The position numbers and the translations under genes are program-made. 52,424 bases of DNA, taken from assembly GCA_934476455.1 (NCBI GenBank), contig CAKSNY010000018.1, positions 1-52,424 on the forward strand, read 5' to 3'. Below, piece by piece: positions 40,289 through 48,264 of the stretch (position 1 is its first letter; each line of letters opens with the position of its first letter). The notes beneath the pieces were generated by a model, which saw nothing but the letters and a program-made list of their open reading frames with translations, was not told the DNA's origin and ran no database searches. Source of the DNA: an uncultured Clostridia bacterium. Lineage in GTDB: Bacteria; Bacillota; Clostridia; UMGS1883.

Positions 40289-41191
40289 TTATTTTTCAAG
40301 CGTGCGCACGGCACTCACTGCGGCACATACACCGTCTGCTGCGGCGGTGGCAAGCTGATAGACCGCCTTTTTCCTGCAATCGCCCGCAACATATATATTT
40401 TCGGATTCTGTTTTTCCGTTTTCGTCTGACAGGGCAAACCCGTATTCATCCAGCTTAATAATATTTGAAAACGGCTTGTTATCGGGTGTGTGACCTATCG
40501 CACAAAATACCCCCGAAACCTCAAGCGTTTTTTCGCTTTCATCAGCGCCGCCTTTAAGAATAACGCCGCAAACATTATCTTTTCCGATAATTTCGGAAAC
40601 GGTTGTTTCAGGCAACGGAACAATGTTCTTTCTGCCCTCAATCGCCTTTATTGCAATTTTTTCGGCGCGGTAGTCTTTTCTTCTGTGTATAAGATAGACG
40701 GTGTTACATATTTTTGAAAGGTGCAGCGCATCATAAAGGGCGCTGTTTCCGCCGCCTATAACACATACATTCTTTCCTTTAAAAAATGCCCCATCGCATA
40801 AAGCACAGTACGATACACCCTTACCTGTAAGCCGGGCCTCGCCGGGAACGCCCAAAAGCCGGGGATACGCGCCCGTTGCAATTATTATTTTTCTGCATTC
40901 ATGCTCGCCTTTATTCGTAAAAACCTTAAGAACGTTTCCGCTGCGGATTTCGGAAACGTTTTCAATGCGGCATACAGCGCCTGCCTTTTTAGCCTGCGAG
41001 AGCAGTGCGTTTGCAAAATCATACCCTGATATATGCGCTACAGACGGATAGTTTTCCACATCTTCAGCGTTTAATATCTGCCCGCCGAAAACGGTTTTTT
41101 CAAGTACAAGCACGCTCCTTTCGCTGCGTGCGCAGTAAATTGCCGCAGACAGCCCCGCCGTACCGCCACCGATAATTATAATATCGTACAC
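40289..41191 (-). CDS. trxB: Thioredoxin-disulfide reductase family flavoprotein
   Basis: A 300-residue two-domain flavoprotein. FAD-binding IIIGGGTAGLSAAIYCARS (5-23) and the late GDCRKKAVYQLATAAADG, redox pair Cys129-Cys132 in GVSYCALCDGAFF, and NADPH site VIGGGNSALYDALHLS plus HRRKDYRA. Standard TrxB has CATC and GGGDSA; CALC and GGGNSA are milder variants, so the electron acceptor may be thioredoxin or another small partner. GTG 41191 lies behind AGAGGGTGG; an in-frame GTG at 41200 belongs to that site. The gene is transcribed alone and divergent from the HtrA gene. Confidence 0.85.
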   Translation of the reverse strand: MYDIIIIGGGTAGLSAAIYCARSERSVLVLEKTVFGGQILNAEDVENYPSVAHISGYDFANALLSQAKKAGAVCRIENVSEIRSGNVLKVFTNKGEHECRKIIIATGAYPRLLGVPGEARLTGKGVSYCALCDGAFFKGKNVCVIGGGNSALYDALHLSKICNTVYLIHRRKDYRAEKIAIKAIEGRKNIVPLPETTVSEIIGKDNVCGVILKGGADESEKTLEVSGVFCAIGHTPDNKPFSNIIKLDEYGFALSDENGKTESENIYVAGDCRKKAVYQLATAAADGVCAAVSAVRTLEK

Positions 41192-41333
41192 ATTTACCAC
41201 CCTCTCTGATACGGATTTTTAACATATTTTTTCCCCCTTATTCCCAAATGTTAAAAAAAATTTAATAATTTGATCAATTTGTATACAATTTTATCGTATA
41301 TTATGGTATCATAAAGCAAAGGGAGGAACGGTT

Positions 41334-42812
41334 ATGAGTAACGAGTTTGAAAATATTAACGAAAAAGAGGCGGAGGTTTTGGAAAAAGACGCCCTTACGC
41401 CGAATGAAGAGACGGAAAACACACAAAGCGCCGAGGTGTACGAAGCCGAGGCACAAGAGAAGCCGGTGCATACGGCGGATAACGCCGAAAGTAAAGCAGA
41501 AACGGTTTATACCGCCGCCGCTGAGGAAAGCGCGCCGCGTGCAGAGTTTACCGTTACGCACCACAGCACCAAAAGGAGAAGAGGACGCGTAAAGTCCGTT
41601 ATTGCGCTGTGCCTTGCGGGCGGGCTTGTGTTCGGAGCGGCGTTCGGCTTTGCAAACAGTGTAACAACGCGTTTTGCAATGTCTAAAATATCTATAGGAA
41701 AGACAAACGTTTCCTTGTCTAAGTCGGGCGAAACGGTAAAGGACGAAACAAGCGTTTCAAAAATAGTGGACGAGTGTATGCCCTCTATCGTTGCGATAAC
41801 AAACCGCAGCGTGTCCGATGTAATGACGTTTTTCGGGAAATATACACAGGAAAGCACAAGCTCGGGCAGCGGAATAATAATAGGAAAGAATGACAGCGAG
41901 CTTTTAATAGTAACAAACTATCATGTTGTTGCAAATTCAAAGGAGCTTAGCGTTGTGTTCAGCTCGGTTGAAGAAAAAATGGAAAGCACGCAGGATATTG
42001 AAAAGAACAGCAAATATATCCCCACGGCTACCGTAAAGGGGTATGATTCCGATAAGGATTTGGCAGTAATTGCAGTAGCGCTTAAGGATATTCCCACGGA
42101 AATATTCAGCGAAATAAAGGTTGCCACAATGGGCGATTCCTCAAAGCTTAAATCGGGCGACGGTGTAATTGCGATAGGTAATGCTCTTGGCTACGGTCAA
42201 AGCACAACGCGCGGAATAATAAGCGCCGTAAACAGAAAAATATCTATGCAGGGGTCGGACGGGTCGACACAGGTTACAAATTCGTTTATACAGACCGACG
42301 CGGCAATAAACCCCGGCAACAGCGGCGGTGCGCTGCTTAATATGGCGGGCGAGGTTATCGGTATAAACTCTGTTAAAATCGCAACAAACGGCGTGGAGGG
42401 TATGGGCTATGCTATCCCTATTTCCGAGGTGGGCGATATTATTGACGAGCTTATGGTACAAAAAACACGCAGTGTTGTAGACGAAAACAAGCAGGGCTTT
42501 TTGGGCATAACAGGCACGGACGTAACGCAAAGCGGAATCCCCGCAGGCGTGTATGTAACCGAGGTAACAAAAGGGCTTGCCGCAGATAAGGCGGGAATAA
42601 AGAAAGGCTTTATAATTACCAAATTTGACGGCTACACCGTTTCCGGAATATCGCAGCTTGTGGATAGGCTTACCTATTACAAGGAAAACGAAAAAGTTGA
42701 AATTACCGTGCAGGTTCCCGGTGAGGACGGCTATAGCAAGAAAAAATTGACGGTAACGCTTAGTAACCGCGCGAAAAATGTGCAAAAAACAGAACAAAAA
42801 AGCACAGACTAA
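41334..42812 (+). CDS. Membrane-anchored S1C serine protease (HtrA/DegP type) with PDZ domain
   Basis: A 492-residue HtrA-like protease. An acidic N-terminal cytoplasmic part (1-75, rich in E, A and T) leads to one membrane helix (about 85-108), then an extracytoplasmic trypsin-like domain with His199 (VTNYHVV), Asp242 (DKDLAV) and Ser330 (NPGNSGGALL), and a C-terminal PDZ domain (about 390-480: GVYVTEVTKGLAADKAGIKKGFIITKFDG). It degrades or refolds damaged proteins at the cell surface. ATG 41334 follows GGGAGGAACGG. The long acidic tail before the helix is common in clostridial members. Confidence 0.93.
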   Translation: MSNEFENINEKEAEVLEKDALTPNEETENTQSAEVYEAEAQEKPVHTADNAESKAETVYTAAAEESAPRAEFTVTHHSTKRRRGRVKSVIALCLAGGLVFGAAFGFANSVTTRFAMSKISIGKTNVSLSKSGETVKDETSVSKIVDECMPSIVAITNRSVSDVMTFFGKYTQESTSSGSGIIIGKNDSELLIVTNYHVVANSKELSVVFSSVEEKMESTQDIEKNSKYIPTATVKGYDSDKDLAVIAVALKDIPTEIFSEIKVATMGDSSKLKSGDGVIAIGNALGYGQSTTRGIISAVNRKISMQGSDGSTQVTNSFIQTDAAINPGNSGGALLNMAGEVIGINSVKIATNGVEGMGYAIPISEVGDIIDELMVQKTRSVVDENKQGFLGITGTDVTQSGIPAGVYVTEVTKGLAADKAGIKKGFIITKFDGYTVSGISQLVDRLTYYKENEKVEITVQVPGEDGYSKKKLTVTLSNRAKNVQKTEQKSTD

Positions 42813-42826
42813 AAGCAAAAATAGTG

Positions 42827-42855
42827 TTGACACGCACTAAAAGATGTGTTAATAT
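42827..42855 (+). promoter_or_regulatory. Promoter of the aromatic amino acid operon
   Basis: TTGACA (42827-42832), 17 bases, TAATAT (42850-42855). Transcription should begin near 42862, 24 bases before the leader peptide. Confidence 0.8.
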
Positions 42856-42885
42856 TGGGTTAAAGAAGTTAAGGAGGAAAACGTA

Positions 42886-42969
42886 ATGATTTGTCTCGCG
42901 ATTGCAGCTGTATATTTTTACTTTTACTTTAGCATGTCTGAAAGTAAAAGTGATTTGTGCTGCAATTGA
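42886..42969 (+). CDS. Leader peptide of the aro operon (27 aa, Tyr/Phe-rich)
   Basis: A 27-codon ORF behind a perfect AAGGAGG (42871-42877), 8 bases before the ATG. Codons 10-15 read Tyr-Phe-Tyr-Phe-Tyr-Phe (42913-42930). A run of six aromatic codons right before an aromatic biosynthesis operon is the mark of a ribosome-mediated attenuator: when charged tRNA-Phe or tRNA-Tyr is scarce the ribosome stalls there. The peptide itself (MICLAIAAVYFYFYFS, then a polar CCN end) probably has no other role. The stop codon at 42967 is placed so that a ribosome finishing translation covers the proposed antiterminator strand. Confidence 0.85.
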   Translation: MICLAIAAVYFYFYFSMSESKSDLCCN

Positions 42970-43025
42970 TAGAGAGTATGTACGTTTTTATAAAGCTCTG
43001 CAGTGATTTCACTGCAGAGCTTTTT
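42920..43025 (+). promoter_or_regulatory. Transcription attenuator of the aro operon
   Basis: Three competing pairings can be drawn. First, ACTTTTACTTT (42920-42930, part of the aromatic codons) pairs perfectly over 11 bases with AAAGTAAAAGT (42941-42951). Second, TGCTGCA (42958-42964) can pair with TGCAGTG (42999-43005) as a 7-base antiterminator with two G-U. Third, AAAGCTCTGCAGTG (42992-43005) pairs over 14 bases with CACTGCAGAGCTTT (43010-43023), followed by TTTTT: an intrinsic terminator. Stalling on the aromatic codons would leave 42958-42964 free for antitermination; a ribosome reaching the stop would block it and let the terminator form. The mechanism is inference; the pairings are seen. 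Confidence 0.8.
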
Positions 43026-43045
43026 GGATTTAAGGAGTGACAAAA

Positions 43046-44053
43046 ATGATAGTCGTAGTAAACAACAATGCAAAAAAGGAACAGTTTGACAATCTGATTT
43101 CATGGCTTGAAGGGCAAAATGTAAAGGTGCACATTTCAAAGGGTGATTTTCAGACCGTGCTCGGGCTTGTGGGCGATACCAGCCGCATAGATACCGAGCT
43201 TTTGGAAGGACTTGACATAGTATCGCGCGTTATGCGTGTGACAGAGCCGTTTAAAAACGCAAACAGAAAATTCCACCCGGAAAATACGTGTGTGGACATT
43301 GGCGGCGGCGTTAAAATAGGCGACGGGCATTTTGCTATGATAGCAGGCCCCTGCTCAGTCGAAACCGAAGCACAGATTATAGACGTTGCAAAGCGTGTAA
43401 AGGCGGCGGGGGCAAATATATTGCGCGGCGGCGCGTTTAAGCCGCGTACCTCTCCGTATGATTTCCAGGGTCTCAGGGCAGACGGGCTGAAGCTGCTTTT
43501 GGAGGCTAAAAAGGAAACGGGTCTTCCCGTAATCACCGAGATAATGAGTGCCGATCATCTTCCGCTTTTTGAAGATGTGGACATTATACAGGTGGGCGCG
43601 CGCAATATGCAAAACTTTGAAATGCTTAAAGAACTCGGAAAAACAAAAAAGCCTATTCTTATAAAGAGAGGGCTTGCAAACACGCTTAAAGAGCTTTTAA
43701 TGAGCGCCGAATATGTTATGAGCGAGGGTAACGAAAACGTAATTCTCTGCGAAAGGGGTATACGCACCTACGAAACCTACACCCGCAACACGCTGGATAT
43801 TTCCGCTGTGCCTATGCTTAAAGAGCTTAGCCATCTTCCGGTAATTGTAGATCCGAGCCACGCGTGCGGTATCGCACGTCTTGTAAAGCCGCTGGCACTT
43901 GCCGGTGCGGCAGCGTCGGCAGACGGGCTTATGATAGAGGTTCACAACGACCCGCCGCATGCACTGTGCGACGGTGCACAGTCACTCACGCCTGAGCAGT
44001 TTGAAGATACGGCAAAAGCCGTTTTCCGTGTGCGTGAAGCCGTTATGGGGTGA
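43046..44053 (+). CDS. aroF: 3-deoxy-7-phosphoheptulonate (DAHP) synthase
   Basis: A 335-residue DAHP synthase of the I-beta type, first step of the shikimate pathway (PEP plus erythrose-4-phosphate). The N-terminal 70 residues form a ferredoxin-like regulatory domain, as in the Thermotoga enzyme that is inhibited by Tyr and Phe. The barrel has IAGPCSVETE, LRGGAFKPRTSPYDFQG, PVITEIMSADH, QVGARNMQNFEML, PILIKRG and VIVDPSHACG. ATG 43046 lies 8 bases after AAGGAG; a GTG at 43037 overlaps that site. It is the first gene after the attenuator and shares control with seven following genes. Confidence 0.95.
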   Translation: MIVVVNNNAKKEQFDNLISWLEGQNVKVHISKGDFQTVLGLVGDTSRIDTELLEGLDIVSRVMRVTEPFKNANRKFHPENTCVDIGGGVKIGDGHFAMIAGPCSVETEAQIIDVAKRVKAAGANILRGGAFKPRTSPYDFQGLRADGLKLLLEAKKETGLPVITEIMSADHLPLFEDVDIIQVGARNMQNFEMLKELGKTKKPILIKRGLANTLKELLMSAEYVMSEGNENVILCERGIRTYETYTRNTLDISAVPMLKELSHLPVIVDPSHACGIARLVKPLALAGAAASADGLMIEVHNDPPHALCDGAQSLTPEQFEDTAKAVFRVREAVMG

Positions 44054-44058
44054 TTTAT

Positions 44059-44889
44059 ATGAATGTCGGAGTTATAGGATTGGGACTTATAGGCGGGTCG
44101 TTTGCCCGCGCACTTTCCGCAGTGGAAAATATAACGGTTTACGGCGGCGATAAAAGCGAAAGCGCCGTTTTGCAGGCAAAGCTTACCGGTGCTGCGGAGC
44201 ATACGCTTACGCGTGAAAATGTGGGCTTGTGCGATTATGTATTTATCGCGCTCTACCCCGGCGCCGTTAAAAGCATTTTAAAAGAGCTTGCGCCGCACAT
44301 AAAAAAAGGCGCCGTTGTGATAGATACGGCAGGAACAAAGCGCACGGTATGTGAAGAGTGCTTTAAAATTGCGCAGGATAACGGTTTTTGCTTTGTGGGC
44401 GGGCACCCGATGGCAGGTACAACAAATTCGGGCTACAAATACTCCCGCGCAAATTTGTTTTCGGGCGCTTCGATGATAGTTGTTCCGAAAAAGGACGAAA
44501 GCCCGGAAGTTTTGCAGGGGTTAAAATCGCTTTTGGTATCAATCGGTTTTAAACATATGACGGTGACAACCGCCGCCGAGCACGACAGAATAATAGCTTA
44601 TACATCACAGCTTGCGCACCTTGTTTCAAGCGCATATGTAAAAAGCCCCTCGGCAAGGCTGCACCGCGGGTTTTCTGCCGGCAGCTATAAGGATATGACA
44701 CGTGTTGCAAAGCTTAACCCCAAAATGTGGACAAAACTTTTTATGGAAAACCGTGATAATCTTATAAACGAAACGGACAATATAATTGCAGAGCTTACAA
44801 AATACAGTACGGCTCTTAAAAACAATGATGAACAGACCCTCCAAAAGCTTTTGGAGGAGGGAACAATGATTAAAGAAAGTATTGATTGA
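44059..44889 (+). CDS. tyrA: Prephenate dehydrogenase
   Basis: A 276-residue TyrA. NAD-binding VGVIGLGLIGGSFARAL (3-19), VIDTAGTKRTVCEEC, the active-site GGHPMAGTTNSGYKYSRANLF with the conserved His, and HDRIIAYTSQLAHLVSSAYV with the second conserved His. It oxidatively decarboxylates prephenate to 4-hydroxyphenylpyruvate, the tyrosine branch. No ACT domain is present, so feedback is left to other enzymes. ATG 44059 is 5 bases after the aroF stop, with GGGGTGA as ribosome binding site. Confidence 0.94.
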   Translation: MNVGVIGLGLIGGSFARALSAVENITVYGGDKSESAVLQAKLTGAAEHTLTRENVGLCDYVFIALYPGAVKSILKELAPHIKKGAVVIDTAGTKRTVCEECFKIAQDNGFCFVGGHPMAGTTNSGYKYSRANLFSGASMIVVPKKDESPEVLQGLKSLLVSIGFKHMTVTTAAEHDRIIAYTSQLAHLVSSAYVKSPSARLHRGFSAGSYKDMTRVAKLNPKMWTKLFMENRDNLINETDNIIAELTKYSTALKNNDEQTLQKLLEEGTMIKESID

Positions 44890-44890
44890 T

Positions 44891-45943
44891 ATGAAAACAA
44901 TAAATGTAGAAGCCTCCAAAAATTACAGCGTTTATGTGGGAAGCGGGCTTTTGGGGTGCTGCGGCTCTTTTGCCCGCGATGCAAAGCTTTTCGGAAAAGC
45001 GGTTATAATAAGCGATTCCAACGTTGCGCCGCTGTACAAAGACACGGTGGAAAAATCCCTTAAGGATGCCGGGTTTGAGGTTATAAGCTATGTTTTTAAA
45101 AGCGGCGAGGCATCAAAAAACGGTGCAACATACCTTGAAATAATGAACTTTCTGGCAAACAGCCGCATAACACGCACCGATACGGTTTTTGCGCTCGGCG
45201 GCGGCGTTACGGGTGATGTTGCAGGTTTTTGCGCAGCAACGTATATGCGCGGTATCAATTATGTTCAGCTGCCGACAAGCCTTCTGGCAGCGGTTGATTC
45301 CTCTGTAGGCGGTAAAACCGCGATTGACCTTGACGCGGGCAAAAACCTTGCCGGGGCGTTTTATCAGCCGAGGTTTGTTTTGTGCGATACCGATTGTATA
45401 AAAACACTGCCCGATAAGTATTTTTCGGACGGCTGTGCCGAAATAATAAAATACGCCTTTATATGCGATAAAGGGCTGTGTGACCTTATAGAAAGCGGTA
45501 TAAAAGAGAATCTTGAAGAGATTATTTCACGATGCGTCAGCATTAAAGCCAAAATTGTAAAAGAGGACGAATTTGAAGGCGGCATACGCCGCATACTTAA
45601 TTTCGGGCATACCGTGGGGCATGCGGCAGAGGCGCTGTCAGACTTTAAAATGGGACACGGGCAGGCGGTTGCCGTGGGTATGTACATTGTAACAAACGCG
45701 CTTGAAAAAGAGGGCGCTGCACAAAAAGGGATAACGGGTGCGCTTTTGCATTTGCTGGATAAATATGCCCTTCCGCACAGTGTGCCCTATGCGCCGAAAG
45801 AGCTTTTTTCAAAGACATCGGCTGACAAAAAGTGCGAAAACGGCGGCATATATATTGTAACAGTGCAAAAAATAGGTGACGGAAGGTACGAAAAAATACC
45901 GATGGAAAGACTTTTGGATATTATAGAAAAGGGGTCGGCGTGA
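44891..45943 (+). CDS. aroB: 3-dehydroquinate synthase
   Basis: A 350-residue AroB, which cyclises DAHP to 3-dehydroquinate using NAD and zinc. Markers: FKSGEASKNGATYLEIMNFL, VFALGGGVTGDVAGFCAATYMRGINYVQLPTSLLAAVDSSVGGKTAID, CAEIIKYAFICD with a zinc-site glutamate, and NFGHTVGHAAE with zinc histidines. ATG 44891 begins one base after the tyrA stop and has only a weak ribosome binding site, so translational coupling to tyrA is likely. Confidence 0.95.
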   Translation: MKTINVEASKNYSVYVGSGLLGCCGSFARDAKLFGKAVIISDSNVAPLYKDTVEKSLKDAGFEVISYVFKSGEASKNGATYLEIMNFLANSRITRTDTVFALGGGVTGDVAGFCAATYMRGINYVQLPTSLLAAVDSSVGGKTAIDLDAGKNLAGAFYQPRFVLCDTDCIKTLPDKYFSDGCAEIIKYAFICDKGLCDLIESGIKENLEEIISRCVSIKAKIVKEDEFEGGIRRILNFGHTVGHAAEALSDFKMGHGQAVAVGMYIVTNALEKEGAAQKGITGALLHLLDKYALPHSVPYAPKELFSKTSADKKCENGGIYIVTVQKIGDGRYEKIPMERLLDIIEKGSA

Positions 45944-45944
45944 T

Positions 45945-47189
45945 ATGGATGCATTGCTTACTTCGCACGCGCTTTGGGGAACGGTTGAAGCGCCGACGTC
46001 AAAATCATATATGCACCGCGCACTGATTTGCGCTGCACTTGCAGACAAAAAAACGATTTTACACTGCAGGGAACTGTCAAATGACGTCATTGCAACAATT
46101 CGCTGCCTGCGTGCGCTCGGCGCAGAGATTGAAGAAAAAGAAAATACGCTTACCGTAACGCCTGTAAAATCTGCGGCTGAAAATGCCTTGCTTGACTGCG
46201 GCGAAAGCGGAACAACGCTTCGGTTTATGCTTCCGCTTTGTGCGGCGATAGGAAAAAGAGCAGAGCTTTACGGCAGCGGCAGACTGCCGCTTCGCCCCAT
46301 AGCGCCGCTTGTAAAATCGCTTGAGGACGGCGGGGCAAGGGTTGTATATAAAGGCAAGGACAACCTCCCGTGTGAAATTCACGGCGGCTTCGGAAAAACA
46401 CATACGGTAGAGGCCGGCGTAAGTTCGCAGTTTATATCGGGGCTTTTGCTCGCTTCGGCAAAAGACGGCGCAGCGGTTAAGGCAGTGGGCAGCGTGGTTT
46501 CCGCACCGTATATAGAAATGACGCTTGACGTAATGAACACCTTCGGCATAAAAACGGAAAAAACAGAAAGCGGAATAAACGTTTTCGGCGGGGTTAAATC
46601 CCCCGGGGAGCTTTGGTGCGAGGGCGATTGGTCAAACGCGGCATTCTGGCTTGTTGCGGGGGCAGTCGCTTCGGAAAAAGGGCTTAAGGTAACCGGGATA
46701 AAAAAAGACAGCATACAGGGCGATAAAAAAATAGCGGATATATTAAAGCAAATGGGAGCGGATATAAAGGTAAACGAAAATGACGTCAGTGTAAAAAAAT
46801 CCGTCCTCCGCGCAATTGAGACAGATGCGGGCGACATCCCCGACCTTGTGCCGGTGCTTTGTGTGGCGGCAAGCTGCGCGCACGGTACCACGGTGATAAA
46901 AAATATATCGCGTCTTCGCGAAAAGGAAAGCGACAGAATAAAAACCACAGCGGATATGATAACAGCTCTCGGCGGAAAAATAGAAGCTTTTGAAAACGAG
47001 ATGCATATAACAGGCGCTCCGCTAACCGGCGGCACGGTGGACGGTGCGGGTGACCACCGCATTGTTATGAGCGCCGCCGCCGCATCATTTGCGGCAAGCG
47101 GAAATGTAAAAATACTGGGTGCGAATGCGGCTAAAAAGTCGTACCCTGCATTTTTTGACGACTACAGAAAGGTGGAATGTGAAAAATGA
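45945..47189 (+). CDS. aroA: 3-phosphoshikimate 1-carboxyvinyltransferase (EPSP synthase)
   Basis: A 414-residue EPSP synthase, the target enzyme of glyphosate. Substrate-site motifs: APTSKSYMHRALICAALA (N-terminal lysine, serine and arginine), CGESGTTLRFMLPL, GSGRLPLRPIAPLV, SSQFISGLLLA, GDWSNAAFWL, PDLVPVLCV, RLREKESDRIKTTADMI and GAGDHRIVMS. Two inside-out alpha/beta domains are expected. ATG 45945 is one base after the aroB stop. The stop overlaps the aroC start (ATGA). Confidence 0.96.
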   Translation: MDALLTSHALWGTVEAPTSKSYMHRALICAALADKKTILHCRELSNDVIATIRCLRALGAEIEEKENTLTVTPVKSAAENALLDCGESGTTLRFMLPLCAAIGKRAELYGSGRLPLRPIAPLVKSLEDGGARVVYKGKDNLPCEIHGGFGKTHTVEAGVSSQFISGLLLASAKDGAAVKAVGSVVSAPYIEMTLDVMNTFGIKTEKTESGINVFGGVKSPGELWCEGDWSNAAFWLVAGAVASEKGLKVTGIKKDSIQGDKKIADILKQMGADIKVNENDVSVKKSVLRAIETDAGDIPDLVPVLCVAASCAHGTTVIKNISRLREKESDRIKTTADMITALGGKIEAFENEMHITGAPLTGGTVDGAGDHRIVMSAAAASFAASGNVKILGANAAKKSYPAFFDDYRKVECEK

Positions 47190-48259
47190 GTTTTTCTTTC
47201 GGAGAAAGAATAAAGATTTCAGTTTTCGGACAGTCACACTCTGAAATGATGGGCGTTGCAATAGACGGCTTGCCCGCCGGATTTAAAATTGACGAAGAAA
47301 AGCTGTCGGCGTTTATGGCGCGCCGCGCCCCCGGGCGTGACGGTTTCTCAACCCCGAGAAGGGAAAAGGACGAGGTTAATTTTGTTTCCGGAACGGTGGA
47401 CGGCAGAACGTGCGGCGCACCTCTTTGCGCAGTGATTGAAAACACAAACACCCGCTCAAAGGATTATGAAAATCTAAAAAGTATTCCGCGACCCTCGCAT
47501 GCGGATTTTGCCGCGTATATGAAATACGGCTCCGCGCGTGATGTGCGCGGCGGCGGAGAATTTTCGGGCAGACTTACGGCACCGCTGTGTGTGGCGGGCG
47601 GTATTTTAAATCAGTTTTACGAGGAGGCAGGCATTTTTATAGGCAGCCACATAGCCTCTGTCGGAAATACCGATGATGACAGGTTTGACCCCGTCGCGGT
47701 TACACAAAAGGATTTCCCCGTGCATAAAGCGTTCCCTGTATTAAATGATGAAAAGGGCAGCCTTATGCAGCGCGAAATACTAAACGCCCGTGAGGACGGC
47801 GACAGCGTCGGCGGAGTTGTGGAGTGTGCAATATGCGGGCTTTCCCCCGCAGTGGGCGATACGTTTTTCGACTCACTGGAGGGGCGCATTTCACGCGTTG
47901 TATTTTCTGTGCCGGCGGTAAAAGGGATAGAATTCGGCAGCGGATTTTTCGGCTCGCGGCTGCGTGGGTCTGAAAACAACGACGGCTTTTATGCCGCGGA
48001 CGGCACGGTGAAAACATATACCAACAACCACGGCGGAATTTTGGGCGGTATAAGCTCGGGGATGCCTATTATATTCCGCGCGGCGTTTAAGCCCACGCCG
48101 TCAATTTTCAAAACACAGAAAAGCGTTGATTTAAAAACGCTGCAAAATACACAGCTATCAATAAAAGGAAGGCACGACCCGTGCATTGTGCGCCGAGGTA
48201 CGGTATGTATCGAGGCGGCAGCGGCGGTTGCGCTTGCTGATTTAATTTTAAGGAGATGA
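47186..48259 (+). CDS. aroC: Chorismate synthase
   Basis: A 357-residue chorismate synthase, reduced-FMN dependent, last common step to chorismate. Signatures: FGQSHSEMMGVAIDGLPAGF, MARRAPGRDGFSTPRREKDEV, RPSHADFAAYMKYGSARDVRGGGEFSGRLTAPLCVAGGI and NNHGGILGGISSGMPIIFRAAFKPTPSI, near-consensus throughout. ATG 47186 overlaps the aroA stop by four bases. Confidence 0.97.
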   Translation: MSFSFGERIKISVFGQSHSEMMGVAIDGLPAGFKIDEEKLSAFMARRAPGRDGFSTPRREKDEVNFVSGTVDGRTCGAPLCAVIENTNTRSKDYENLKSIPRPSHADFAAYMKYGSARDVRGGGEFSGRLTAPLCVAGGILNQFYEEAGIFIGSHIASVGNTDDDRFDPVAVTQKDFPVHKAFPVLNDEKGSLMQREILNAREDGDSVGGVVECAICGLSPAVGDTFFDSLEGRISRVVFSVPAVKGIEFGSGFFGSRLRGSENNDGFYAADGTVKTYTNNHGGILGGISSGMPIIFRAAFKPTPSIFKTQKSVDLKTLQNTQLSIKGRHDPCIVRRGTVCIEAAAAVALADLILRR

Positions 48260-48264
48260 CAGAA

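Noticed and set aside
40289..41191. Defective TrxB because of CALC and GGGNSA variants
   Set aside because: Both cysteines, the FAD motifs and the HRR NADPH motif are intact; these substitutions are conservative.
42892..43046. T-box or TRAP-type control of the aro operon
   Set aside because: No T-box sequence (GGGTGGNACCGCG-like) and no GAG/TAG triplet series; a leader peptide with aromatic codons explains the hairpins better.
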